From Massilia sp. UBA2709 (lineage in GTDB: Bacteria > Pseudomonadota > Gammaproteobacteria > Burkholderiales > Burkholderiaceae_D): a stretch of DNA of 7,009 bases. Each line of letters begins with the position of its first letter. Positions within the stretch are counted from its first letter, which is position 1. The position numbers and the translations under genes are program-made. The notes under the pieces are model-generated. The model was not told the DNA's origin. It worked only from the letters and a program-made list of their open reading frames with translations, and searched no databases. The DNA lies in the NCBI GenBank assembly GCA_002354135.1, contig DEKZ01000378.1:198-7206 (forward strand), read 5' to 3'. Below, one piece after another: positions 1 through 6,544 of this stretch.

Positions 1-485
1 CGTTCGGCGCGCAGGCGCTCGGTGGTTTCCAGCGCGGTGCAGTACATGCCGGCCACGCGGCCGGCGCCGTCGTGCAGGGGCGCATACGAGAAGGTGAAAT
101 AGGCTTGCTCGGGCCTGCCTTCGCGCACCACGCCGACAGGCAGGTCCTCGAAGTGCACTGGTTTACCCGACAGCGCGCGGTCGATGAAGGGCACCACCTG
201 CGACCAGGCGTCCATCCAGACGCGCTGCAGGGGCTCGCCCAGGGCGTGCGGGTGGCGCTCGCCGAGGATGGGCACGTAGGCGTCGTTGTAGAGCATGCGC
301 AGGTCCGGCCCCCAGCAGACGAACATCGGCAGCGCCGAGTCGAGCGCCATCGCGACCGCGGTCGCAAGTTGGGGCGGCCAGTCGTCCAGGTGTCCGAGGG
401 GAGAGTCGCGCCAGTCGTGCGCGCCGATCAGGGCGCGCAGGCCGGCGGGGGCCGCTTCAAGGCCGCCACGCAGAATTCCGTGCAT
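1..485 (-). CDS. PAS-domain sensor (probable hybrid) histidine kinase, N-terminal part, cut by the left window edge
   Basis: About 161 codons are visible, read leftward from an ATG at 485 and still open at position 1. The protein begins with a segment of the type HDWRDSPLG...DDWPPQL (residues 23-40). This is followed by a PAS-like sensor region with PMFVCWGPDLRMLYNDAY (53-70), PILGERHPHALG (72-83), a W-rich stretch around 90-94, FSYAPLHDGAGRVAGMY (132-148) and ETTERLRAER (153-162). This pattern is typical of the N-terminal PAS module of soluble sensor histidine kinases, often hybrid kinases, in Massilia-like bacteria. The kinase core (H box, HATPase) would lie beyond the edge, so the kinase assignment is inferred from family resemblance. 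No signal peptide or membrane segment is seen, suggesting a cytoplasmic sensor; the ligand is unknown. The ATG has a modest GGGA-type ribosome site 8 bases upstream. It lies 54 bases after the orn stop on the same strand and may share its transcript. A diguanylate cyclase or other PAS-fused output cannot be excluded. Confidence 0.8.
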   Translation of the reverse strand, partial: MHGILRGGLEAAPAGLRALIGAHDWRDSPLGHLDDWPPQLATAVAMALDSALPMFVCWGPDLRMLYNDAYVPILGERHPHALGEPLQRVWMDAWSQVVPFIDRALSGKPVHFEDLPVGVVREGRPEQAYFTFSYAPLHDGAGRVAGMYCTALETTERLRAE

Positions 486-539
486 CTTGCCATTTTCCCA
501 CAAGGACAAGATACACGGAGCACGGATGCGGAAGGGTGT

Positions 540-1136
540 TTACAGCTTGATGAAGTGCTCGCGGTAGTACTTGAGTTCTTCGATGGACTCGACGATATCG
601 GCCAGCGCGGTGTGCTTCTGGTGCTTCTTGAAGCCGGAGGCCAGCTCGGGCTTCCAGCGGCGGCACAGCTCCTTGAGCGTGGACACGTCGAGGTTACGGT
701 AGTGGAAGAAGGCTTCCAGCTTCGGCATGCCGCGCGCCATGAAGCGGCGGTCCTGGCAGATCGAGTTGCCGCACATCGGCGACTTGTTCGCCGGGACGTA
801 TTTCTTCAGGAAGGCGATCAGCTCGGCCTCGGCCTGCTCTTCGCTGACGGTGGACGCGCGCACGCGGTCGATCAGGCCCGAGCGGCCGTGGGTGCCCTTG
901 TTCCAGTTGTCCATTTTGTCGAGGGTCGCGTCGGACTGGTGGATGGCGAACACGGGACCTTCGGCGATCACGTTCAGTTCGGCATCGGTGACGACGACGG
1001 CGACCTCGATGATGCGGTCGTTGTCCGGGTCGAGTCCGGTCATTTCCATGTCAACCCAGACCAGGTTGAACTCGTTCGGGCGCTGGGCAACGGCCGCGGG
1101 GGTCGTCGTTACTGCGGATTCGGTGGCTTGTGACAT
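540..1136 (-). CDS. orn: Oligoribonuclease (DEDDh 3'-5' exoribonuclease)
   Basis: This 198-residue cytoplasmic enzyme degrades 2-5 nt RNA fragments to mononucleotides, the last step of mRNA decay. It also hydrolyses pGpG, the breakdown product of cyclic-di-GMP. All DEDDh catalytic residues are present: D29 and E31 in WVDMEMTGLD, D129 in ICQDRRF, and H175 and D180 in HTALADI. Each is offset by 17 from the E. coli positions (12, 14, 112, 158, 163), so the protein carries an N-terminal extension of about 17 residues (SQATESAVTTTPAAVAQ). The C-terminus YYREHFIKL matches the family end exactly. The start at 1136 is preferred because AGAGAG lies 4 bases upstream (1141-1146). An earlier in-frame ATG at 1193 would add 19 non-conserved residues and overlap the divergent gene. 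The neighbouring M48 gene is divergent, and a sensor kinase gene follows after 54 bases. Confidence 0.97.
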   Translation of the reverse strand: MSQATESAVTTTPAAVAQRPNEFNLVWVDMEMTGLDPDNDRIIEVAVVVTDAELNVIAEGPVFAIHQSDATLDKMDNWNKGTHGRSGLIDRVRASTVSEEQAEAELIAFLKKYVPANKSPMCGNSICQDRRFMARGMPKLEAFFHYRNLDVSTLKELCRRWKPELASGFKKHQKHTALADIVESIEELKYYREHFIKL

Positions 1137-1139
1137 AAT
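1131..1139 (+). promoter_or_regulatory. Possible extended -10 promoter for the M48-PCD-rsgA cluster
   Basis: The sequence TGACATAAT is a TGn extended -10 motif followed by a 5-of-6 match to TATAAT. It would start transcription near 1146 and leave a leader of about 38 bases before the ATG at 1184. It overlaps the orn start codon. No good -35 is seen, which is acceptable for extended -10 promoters. This is inference from motif and position only. Confidence 0.35.
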
Positions 1140-1164
1140 TCTCTCTTTGCCTAAACAATCCTGC

Positions 1165-1173
1165 ATTTTCTCA
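1165..1173 (-). promoter_or_regulatory. Possible extended -10 promoter for orn
   Basis: On the minus strand the sequence reads TGAGAAAAT, a TGn motif plus a 4-of-6 match to TATAAT. It would start transcription near 1158, about 22 bases before the orn ATG. It faces the candidate promoter of the divergent operon. The match is weak and the -35 is unclear. Confidence 0.25.
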
Positions 1174-1183
1174 CAGGCACAGA

Positions 1184-2458
1184 ATGTCTTCACTCGCGTT
1201 TTCGGTCTTGTTCGTCGTTTTCTTCGTGCTGACGCTCGGTCTGCGCTTCTGGCTGGCCAATCGCCAGATCCGCCACGTGCTGGGCAAGCGCAACGCCGTG
1301 CCCGGCGAATTCGCGCACAAGATCTCGCTCGAGACCCACCAGAAGGCGGCCGACTACACCGTCGCCAAGACCCGCTTCGGCATCGCCGCCCTGCTCTGGG
1401 GCGGCCTGACCCTGATCGGCTTCACGCTGCTGGGCGGCCTGCAGGCCATTTCCAGCGCCCTGCTGCCGCTCGCCGGCCCGGGCATGCTACATCAGATCCT
1501 GCTGGTGGTCGCGTTCGCCGTCGTCTCCGGTGTGCTCGATCTTCCTTTCGATTACTACCGCCAGTTCGTGCTCGAGGAACGCTTCGGCTTCAACAAGATG
1601 TCGCGCGGCCTGTGGCTGGCCGACATGCTCAAGGGCGCCCTGCTCGGCGCCGTCATCGGCCTGCCGCTCCTGTGGGTGGTCCTGAAGCTGATGGAAACCA
1701 CCGGCTCGCTCTGGTGGCTGTGGACCTGGTGCGTCTGGAGCGGTTTCCAGATCCTGATGATGGTCTTGTATCCGACCGTGATCGCGCCGCTGTTCAACAA
1801 GTTCACGCCGCTGGCCGACGACAGCCTGAAGAGCCGCATCGAGGGCCTGATGGCGCGCGTCGGCTTCGCCTCCAAGGGCCTGTTCGTGATGGACGGCAGC
1901 CGCCGCAGCGCCCACGGCAACGCCTATTTCTCCGGTTTCGGCTCGGCCAAGCGCATCGTCTTCTTCGACACCCTGATCGAGCGCCTGGCGCCGCAGGAAA
2001 TCGAGGCCGTGCTGGCCCACGAACTGGGCCACTTCAAGCTGCGCCACATCGTCAAGCGCATGGTCGTGATGTTCGCGCTGTCGCTGGCCTTCCTGGCCCT
2101 GCTCGGCTACCTGAAGGAGCAGAGCTGGTTCTACACCGGCCTGGGCGTGATGCCACTGCTGGACGGTCCGAACGACGCCATGGCCCTGCTGCTGTTCGCG
2201 CTGGTGCTGCCGATCTTCACCTTCGTCCTTGGCCCGTTGAACGCGATCACCTCGCGCAAGCACGAGTTCGAGGCAGACGCCTTCGCGGCAAAGCACAGCA
2301 ATGCGGACGACCTGGTCTCGGCCCTGGTCAAGATGTACGAGGACAATGCCTCGACCCTGACGCCCGACCCGCTGCACTCGGCCTTCTACGATTCGCACCC
2401 GCCGGCCTCGGTGCGCATCGCGCACTTGCATGCGGCGAATTCGCAGGTGCCCGCATGA
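1184..2458 (+). CDS. M48 family membrane zinc metallopeptidase (Ste24/CAAX prenyl protease 1-like)
   Basis: This 424-residue integral-membrane protease has the full Ste24 layout. There is a hydrophobic N-terminal helix (about 3-24), then a conserved soluble stretch (NAVP...ISLETHQKAADYT, 37-59). Hydrophobic segments follow near 66-98, 103-119, 147-170 and 177-200. The zinc motif HELGH is at 279-283, more membrane segments lie near 292-309 and 331-349, and the third zinc ligand is E363 in RKHEFEADAFA. The C-terminal TPDPLHSAFYDSHPP (393-407) is characteristic of the Ste24 branch rather than HtpX. Bacteria generally lack protein prenylation, so the role is probably membrane protein quality control or peptide processing; this is inferred, and the substrate is unknown. 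An AGG ribosome site lies 6 bases before the ATG. It is the first gene of a three-gene cluster and its stop overlaps the next start (ATGA). Confidence 0.93.
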   Translation: MSSLAFSVLFVVFFVLTLGLRFWLANRQIRHVLGKRNAVPGEFAHKISLETHQKAADYTVAKTRFGIAALLWGGLTLIGFTLLGGLQAISSALLPLAGPGMLHQILLVVAFAVVSGVLDLPFDYYRQFVLEERFGFNKMSRGLWLADMLKGALLGAVIGLPLLWVVLKLMETTGSLWWLWTWCVWSGFQILMMVLYPTVIAPLFNKFTPLADDSLKSRIEGLMARVGFASKGLFVMDGSRRSAHGNAYFSGFGSAKRIVFFDTLIERLAPQEIEAVLAHELGHFKLRHIVKRMVVMFALSLAFLALLGYLKEQSWFYTGLGVMPLLDGPNDAMALLLFALVLPIFTFVLGPLNAITSRKHEFEADAFAAKHSNADDLVSALVKMYEDNASTLTPDPLHSAFYDSHPPASVRIAHLHAANSQVPA

Positions 2459-2796
2459 AGCTGGTGGATCGGCATTGCGTGCACGGCGCGCCGCCGCTCG
2501 ATGAAGCTGCGCTGTCGGCGGCGCTGGCCGCCCTGCCCGGCTGGCAACGCATCGACCATCCCGGCGGGAATCGCATCGAGCGCGAGTACGTCTTCAAGGA
2601 CTACCGCGAGACCATCGCCTTCGTGAATCTTCTCGCCGCCATGATCCACGGCGAAGACCACCACCCCGAACTGCGCGTGCGCTACCGCCACTGCCTGGTC
2701 GCCTGGACCACCCACTCGGCGGGCAACCGCATATCGAACAACGACATCATCTGCGCTGCGAAAGCCGACGCAATCTACGAGGAACGCAGCGCATGA
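2455..2796 (+). CDS. phhB: Pterin-4a-carbinolamine dehydratase (4a-hydroxytetrahydrobiopterin dehydratase)
   Basis: This 113-residue cytoplasmic enzyme dehydrates 4a-hydroxytetrahydropterin. It recycles the pterin cofactor of aromatic amino acid hydroxylases such as phenylalanine hydroxylase. The family signature is clear: PGW at 28-30, the active-site EDHHPE at 67-72, RVRYRHCLVAWTTH at 74-87 with the third catalytic histidine H87, then a closing ISNNDIICAAKADAIYEE. The normal family length is about 95-120 residues, so this is full size. The start is the ATG at 2455, within the ATGA that ends the protease gene, with AGGTG 5 bases upstream. Upstream codons in this frame lie inside the protease gene and show no family resemblance. 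No phenylalanine hydroxylase gene is visible here, so the partner must lie elsewhere, or the protein may have a wider pterin-repair role. The symbol follows the Pseudomonas name. Confidence 0.93.
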   Translation: MKLVDRHCVHGAPPLDEAALSAALAALPGWQRIDHPGGNRIEREYVFKDYRETIAFVNLLAAMIHGEDHHPELRVRYRHCLVAWTTHSAGNRISNNDIICAAKADAIYEERSA

Positions 2797-3680
2797 GCAT
2801 GAGCGGCACCATCATCGCGGCCCACGGCCGCCACTACCTGGCCGACGTCGACGGCGTGAAGTATCAGTGCGTCACGCGCGGCAAGAAGACCAATGTGGCG
2901 GTGGGCGACGTGGTGCACCTGAAGCAGACCTCGAACGACCAGGCGGTGATCGAGGACATCGCCGAGCGCACCACCCTGCTCTACCGCTCGGACCAGTACA
3001 AATCGAAGCTGCTGGCGGCGAACATCTCGCGCCTGTTCATCGTGGTCGCCACCGAACCGAGCTTCGCCGACGACCTGGTCTCGCGCGCGCTCGTCGCTGC
3101 CGAGGCGGCCGGCATCGAGGCCCACCTGATCCTGAACAAGACCGACGTGACGGAGCTGCTGCCGCGCGCGCGCGAACGCGCCGGCGTCTACGGTTCGCTC
3201 GGCTATCCGGTGCACGAGGTGTCGGCCAAGGCCGATCCGGAACATGCCCTGGCCACGCTGCAGCCGCTGCTGGCCGGCCAGTCTTCGATCTTCATCGGCC
3301 AGTCGGGCATGGGCAAGTCGTCCCTGATCAACCTGCTGGTGCCGGACGCCGACATCGCCGTGCGCGAAATCTCCTCGGCGCTCGACACCGGCAAGCACAC
3401 GACGACCTTCACCCGGCTGTACTGGCTGCCGGGCGGCGCCGCGATCATCGACTCGCCGGGCTTCCAGGAATTCGGCCTCTACCACCTGAGCGAAGGCATG
3501 CTGGAGCGGGCTTTCGTCGAGTTCAAGCCTTACCTGGGCGGCTGCAAGTACTACAACTGCCGCCACCTGGCCGAGCCGCAGTGCGCGGTGCTCGACGCAG
3601 TGGCCGAAGGGAAGATCGCGAAGATGCGCCACGAGCTGTATGCGCAGCTGCTGCACGAATCGGCGCAAACGCTGTATTGA
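2793..3680 (+). CDS. rsgA: Small ribosomal subunit biogenesis GTPase RsgA
   Basis: This 295-residue circularly permuted GTPase acts in late 30S subunit maturation and is stimulated by the 30S particle. An OB-fold N-terminal domain (about 1-65, GRHYLADVDG...VGDVV) precedes the permuted G motifs: G4 NKTD at 115-118, G5-like SAK at 144-146, G1 GQSGMGKSS at 169-177, G2 HTTT at 202-205 and G3 DSPG at 220-223. A C-terminal zinc knuckle follows with C251, C256, H258 and C264. All key residues are intact. The chosen start (2793) overlaps the preceding stop as ATGA and has GAGGAA 8 bases upstream. A second ATG two codons later (2799) is less well spaced. Tight coupling to the dehydratase gene implies co-translation. 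No terminator is evident after the TGA at 3678-3680. Confidence 0.97.
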   Translation: MSMSGTIIAAHGRHYLADVDGVKYQCVTRGKKTNVAVGDVVHLKQTSNDQAVIEDIAERTTLLYRSDQYKSKLLAANISRLFIVVATEPSFADDLVSRALVAAEAAGIEAHLILNKTDVTELLPRARERAGVYGSLGYPVHEVSAKADPEHALATLQPLLAGQSSIFIGQSGMGKSSLINLLVPDADIAVREISSALDTGKHTTTFTRLYWLPGGAAIIDSPGFQEFGLYHLSEGMLERAFVEFKPYLGGCKYYNCRHLAEPQCAVLDAVAEGKIAKMRHELYAQLLHESAQTLY

Positions 3681-3760
3681 TACGAAAAATACTGCTGAGC
3701 ATGCATATTTACGCAGCAAATAATGCGCGCTCCCCTGCTTTCCCTAGCGTCAAGCAAAAG

Positions 3761-3777
3761 CCCTTATAATCGAAGGG
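3761..3777 (+). promoter_or_regulatory. Probable argF promoter (TATAAT) within a small palindrome
   Basis: A perfect TATAAT lies at 3765-3770, 29 bases before the argF ATG. This predicts a start near 3777 and a leader of about 22 bases. The box sits inside an inverted repeat with 5-bp arms, CCCTT (3761-3765) and AAGGG (3773-3777). No good -35 is found at 16-18 bp spacing; TTTCCC at 3739-3744 is too distant, so activation or an upstream element may be needed. The arms could form an operator over the -10 and start site, but that is inference. Confidence 0.55.
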
Positions 3778-3799
3778 ATAACAGACAAGCGGACACGAT

Positions 3800-4726
3800 A
3801 TGCCAGTTTCACAACCTATCAAGCACTTCCTGCAGTTCTCCGACTTCTCGCTCGACGAATTCGAATACGTGATCGAGCGCGCCAAGGTCATCAAGCGCAA
3901 GTTCAAGGCTTACGAGGTCTACCACCCGCTGGTCGACCGCACGCTGGTGATGGTGTTCGAAAAGAGCTCGACCCGCACGCGCCTGAGCTTCGAAGCCGGC
4001 ATGCACCAGCTGGGCGGCGCCGCGATCTACCTGAACACGCGCGACAGCCAGCTCGGCCGCGGCGAACCGGTCGAGGACGCGGGCCAGGTGATGAGCCGCA
4101 TGTGCGACATCATCATGGTGCGTACCTTCGGCCAGGACATCATCGAGCGCTTCGCCGCCCACTCGCGCGTCCCGGTGATCAACGGCCTGACCAACGAACA
4201 CCACCCCTGCCAGGTGCTGGCCGATGTCTTCACCTTCTACGAGCACCGCGGCCCGATCGCCGGCAAGACGGTGGCCTGGATCGGCGACGCCAACAACATG
4301 CTCTACTCCTGGCTGCAGGCGGCCGAGGTGTTCGGCTTCCACCTGAACATCTCGACCCCGAAGGGCTATGAACTGGACCCGAGCCTGGTCTCGACCAAGC
4401 GCTACACCCTGTTCGACAACCCGTCGGATGCCTGCGCAGGAGCGCACCTGGTCAGCACCGACGTCTGGACCAGCATGGGCTTCGAGAAGGAAAACGCCGA
4501 GCGCCTGAAGGCCTTCGACGGCTTCATCGTCGACGCCGCCAAGATGGCGCGCGCCACGCCCGACGCCCTGTTCATGCACTGCCTGCCCGCCCACCGCGGC
4601 GAGGAAGTCGCCGCCGAAGTCATCGACGGTCCGCAGTCGGTAGTCTGGGACGAGGCCGAGAACCGCCTGCACGTGCAGAAGGCCCTGATCGAGTACCTGC
4701 TGCTGGGCCGCATCGAGGACAAGTAA
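3800..4726 (+). CDS. argF: Ornithine carbamoyltransferase
   Basis: This 308-residue cytoplasmic transferase converts carbamoyl phosphate and L-ornithine into L-citrulline and phosphate, the sixth step of arginine biosynthesis. Carbamoyl-phosphate-binding STRT is at 57-60 (KSSTRTRLSFE), VRTF with a phosphate-contacting Arg at 107-110, and HPCQVLAD at 135-142. The ornithine-binding region includes DVWTSMG at 221-227, and the catalytic HCLPAHRG is at 260-267. The length matches the family (about 300-335). The ATG at 3800 has only a weak GGA ribosome site 6 bases upstream, but the protein begins in the expected place (KHFLQFSDFS). Position next to argG favours the biosynthetic enzyme over the catabolic arcB form. 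The stop overlaps the following VOC gene by one base (TAATG). Confidence 0.97.
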   Translation: MPVSQPIKHFLQFSDFSLDEFEYVIERAKVIKRKFKAYEVYHPLVDRTLVMVFEKSSTRTRLSFEAGMHQLGGAAIYLNTRDSQLGRGEPVEDAGQVMSRMCDIIMVRTFGQDIIERFAAHSRVPVINGLTNEHHPCQVLADVFTFYEHRGPIAGKTVAWIGDANNMLYSWLQAAEVFGFHLNISTPKGYELDPSLVSTKRYTLFDNPSDACAGAHLVSTDVWTSMGFEKENAERLKAFDGFIVDAAKMARATPDALFMHCLPAHRGEEVAAEVIDGPQSVVWDEAENRLHVQKALIEYLLLGRIEDK

Positions 4727-5124
4727 TGATCGACCACACCGGCATCATCGTCGCGGACATCCAGCGCAGCCGCGCCTTCTTCGAGGCCGCGCTGGCGCCG
4801 ATCGGCTACCGCTTGCTGGCCGAGATTCCGGCCGCGGTCACGCAGGGCACCGACGTTGCCGGTTTCGGCGAGCCGCCCAAGCCGGATTTCTGGATCTCGG
4901 GCGCCACCGCGGCCAAGCCGGTGAACCACCCGCCGCTGCACGTCGCCTTCCGCGTGAAGACCCGCGCCGAGGTCGACGCGTTCTACCATGCGGCCCTGGC
5001 CGCCGGCGGGCGCGACAACGGCGCGCCGGGTCCGCGCATGCATTACCACCCGAATTACTATGGCGCCTTCGTGCTGGACCCGGATGGGCACAACATCGAA
5101 GCGGTCTGCCACGAACCCGTTTGA
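4726..5124 (+). CDS. VOC-family (glyoxalase/bleomycin-resistance fold) protein, substrate unknown
   Basis: This small 132-residue protein has one vicinal-oxygen-chelate domain made of two beta-alpha-beta-beta-beta halves. It opens with MIDHTGIIVADIQRSRAFFEAAL, which has the usual metal-ligand histidine H4 and the first helix. The second half starts at LHVAFRVKTRAEVDAFYHAAL (71-91) and ends with YYGAFVLDPDGHNIEAVCHE (111-130). H4, H72 and E125 are plausible metal ligands by family analogy. Members include glyoxalase I, dioxygenases and thiol transferases, and the sequence does not say which. GAGGA lies 6 bases before the ATG, and the start overlaps the argF stop, so the two are probably co-transcribed and coupled. 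The specific function is unknown; a detoxification or metabolite-repair role is only a guess. It separates argF from argG. Confidence 0.9.
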   Translation: MIDHTGIIVADIQRSRAFFEAALAPIGYRLLAEIPAAVTQGTDVAGFGEPPKPDFWISGATAAKPVNHPPLHVAFRVKTRAEVDAFYHAALAAGGRDNGAPGPRMHYHPNYYGAFVLDPDGHNIEAVCHEPV

Positions 5125-5156
5125 AGCACCTTTTTTATCAACCCACCCACAACCTT

Positions 5157-5225
5157 ATGTTTGATCGTTGGCCCTCCGCCCCGCTTGCACAGGACGGCGC
5201 TCCCCTGGGCCGGCTGACCATTTAG
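5157..5225 (+). CDS. Possible 22-codon leader reading frame upstream of argG (doubtful)
   Basis: Within the 137-bp gap between the VOC gene and argG, an ATG at 5157 opens a 22-codon frame ending in TAG at 5223-5225, 36 bases before the argG ATG. The predicted peptide contains two arginines (residues 4 and 19) and two prolines near the start, with no arginine run as in a classical attenuator peptide. No Shine-Dalgarno sequence precedes it. A frame of this size occurs easily by chance, so this is listed mainly as the only coding-like content of the leader. Confidence 0.15.
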   Translation: MFDRWPSAPLAQDGAPLGRLTI

Positions 5226-5261
5226 TCCCCTCCTCCACGTCACACCATCACTGGAACATCC

Positions 5262-6494
5262 ATGAGCGACATTAAAAAAGTAGTTCTCGCCTACTCCGGC
5301 GGCCTCGACACCTCCGTCATCCTGAAGTGGCTGCAAGACCATTACGGCTGCGAGATCGTCACCTTCACCGCCGACCTCGGCCAGGGCGAAGAGCTGGAAC
5401 CCGCGCGCGCCAAGGCGATCAAGTTCGGCATCAAGCCGGAAAACATCTACATCGACGACGTGCGCGAAGAATTCGTGCGCGACTTCGTCTACCCGATGTT
5501 CCGCGCCAACACCGTGTATGAAGGCGAATACCTGCTGGGCACCTCGATCGCGCGTCCGCTGATCGCGAAACGCCTGATCGAGATCGCCAACGAAACCGGC
5601 GCCGACGCCATCTCGCACGGCGCGACCGGCAAGGGCAACGACCAGGTGCGTTTCGAGCTGGGCGCCTACGCGCTCAAGCCGGACGTCAAGATCATCGCTC
5701 CGTGGCGTGAATGGGACCTGCTCTCGCGCGAGAAGCTGCTGAAGTACGCGGAAGACGCCGGCATCGAGATCGACATGAAGCACAAGAACGGCGGCGCGCC
5801 CTACTCGATGGACGCCAACCTGCTGCACATCTCCTTCGAAGGCCGCCACCTGGAAAACCCGAGCGCGGAAGCCGAGGAATCGATGTGGCGCTGGACCGTG
5901 TCGCCCGAGCAGGCGCCGAACGAAGCCGAGTACCTCGACATCGAATTCGAGAAGGGCGACATCGTCGGCCTGAACGGCCAGCGCATGACCCCGGCCGCAG
6001 TGCTGACCGAGCTGAACCGCCTGGGCGGCAAGCACGGCATCGGCCGCCTCGACCTGGTGGAAAACCGCTACGTCGGCATGAAGTCGCGCGGCTGCTACGA
6101 AACCCCTGGCGGCACCATCATGCTGCGCGCCCACCGCGCGATCGAATCGATCACCCTGGACCGCGAAGTGGCGCACCTGAAGGACGACCTGATGCCGCGC
6201 TACGCCTCGCTGATCTATAACGGCTACTGGTGGGCCCCGGAGCGCGTCGCGCTGCAGACCCTGATCGACCACACCCAGCAGACCGTGAACGGCTGGGTGC
6301 GCGTCAAGCTCTACAAGGGCAACGTGATCGTGGTGTCGCGCGATTCGAAGACCGACTCGCTGTTCGACATGAACATCGCCACCTTCGACGAAGACGGCGG
6401 CGCCTACAACCAGGCCGACGCAGGCGGCTTCATCAAGCTGAATGCCCTGCGCATGCGTATCGCCGCCAAGGCGCGCGCAAAACGTGGACAGTAA
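5262..6494 (+). CDS. argG: Argininosuccinate synthase
   Basis: This 410-residue cytoplasmic ligase joins citrulline and aspartate using ATP, giving argininosuccinate, AMP and pyrophosphate; it is the step directly after ArgF. The ATP-binding P-loop YSGGLDTS is at 11-18. Other conserved blocks are FTADLGQGEE (35-44), GEYLLGTSIARPLIAK (88-103), SHGATGKGNDQVRFE (118-132), IAPWREW (145-151), ENRYVGMKSRGCYETPGG (267-284) and YNGYWWAPER (319-328). The length fits the shorter bacterial subtype (about 400-410), not the E. coli type of about 447. The ATG at 5262 has GGAA 5 bases upstream and is followed directly by the conserved KKVVLAYSGG. A strong intrinsic terminator begins 22 bases after the stop. 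No clear promoter is seen in the 137-base leader, so it may be read through from argF or use a divergent promoter type. Confidence 0.98.
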   Translation: MSDIKKVVLAYSGGLDTSVILKWLQDHYGCEIVTFTADLGQGEELEPARAKAIKFGIKPENIYIDDVREEFVRDFVYPMFRANTVYEGEYLLGTSIARPLIAKRLIEIANETGADAISHGATGKGNDQVRFELGAYALKPDVKIIAPWREWDLLSREKLLKYAEDAGIEIDMKHKNGGAPYSMDANLLHISFEGRHLENPSAEAEESMWRWTVSPEQAPNEAEYLDIEFEKGDIVGLNGQRMTPAAVLTELNRLGGKHGIGRLDLVENRYVGMKSRGCYETPGGTIMLRAHRAIESITLDREVAHLKDDLMPRYASLIYNGYWWAPERVALQTLIDHTQQTVNGWVRVKLYKGNVIVVSRDSKTDSLFDMNIATFDEDGGAYNQADAGGFIKLNALRMRIAAKARAKRGQ

Positions 6495-6515
6495 GCCAGT
6501 CGTTGACGCGTAAGG

Positions 6516-6539
6516 AAGCCGCCCTCGGGCGGCTTTTTT
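6516..6539 (+). terminator. Rho-independent terminator of argG
   Basis: A perfect 8-bp stem, AAGCCGCC (6516-6523) with GGCGGCTT (6528-6535), closes a CTCG tetraloop. It leads into a run of six T (6534-6539). The minus-strand side has no T run after the stem, so it should act only on plus-strand transcripts. Confidence 0.93.
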
Positions 6540-6544
6540 GTTTT

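Noticed and set aside
72..1133. Long plus-strand open frame antisense to the sensor kinase and orn
   Set aside because: Composition is dominated by Arg, Val, Gly and His, as expected from the reverse strand of high-GC genes; both opposing genes have clear family motifs.
1137..1193. Upstream ATG at 1193 as the orn start
   Set aside because: It would add 19 Cys/Lys-containing residues absent from the family and overlap the divergent gene start; the ATG at 1136 has a good AGAGAG ribosome site.
1487..2431. 314-codon minus-strand frame opposite the M48 protease
   Set aside because: Gln/Arg/His-rich mirror of a well-identified gene, with no recognisable domain.
727..2454. Long plus-strand frame that runs into the pterin dehydratase
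   Set aside because: Only the part from the ATG at 2455 resembles a protein family. The earlier part is antisense to orn and out of frame inside the protease gene.
3160..3182. GCGCGC-rich stretch inside rsgA as a simple repeat
   Set aside because: It encodes Pro-Arg-Ala-Arg-Glu-Arg-Ala in frame and is ordinary high-GC codon use.
3693..3718. TGCTG/CAGCA inverted repeat after rsgA as a terminator
   Set aside because: Only 5 bp of stem with a 16-base loop and no T run; too weak to terminate.
2775..3719. 314-codon minus-strand frame opposite rsgA
   Set aside because: Its sequence is the complement of RsgA codons; RsgA has every G motif and the zinc site.
5125..5140. Run of six T after the VOC gene as a terminator
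   Set aside because: No GC-rich stem precedes the T run, so it does not fit an intrinsic terminator.
5058..6272. 404-codon minus-strand frame opposite argG
   Set aside because: A long antisense frame is expected with GC-biased third positions; argG is unmistakable and no domain is visible on the other strand.
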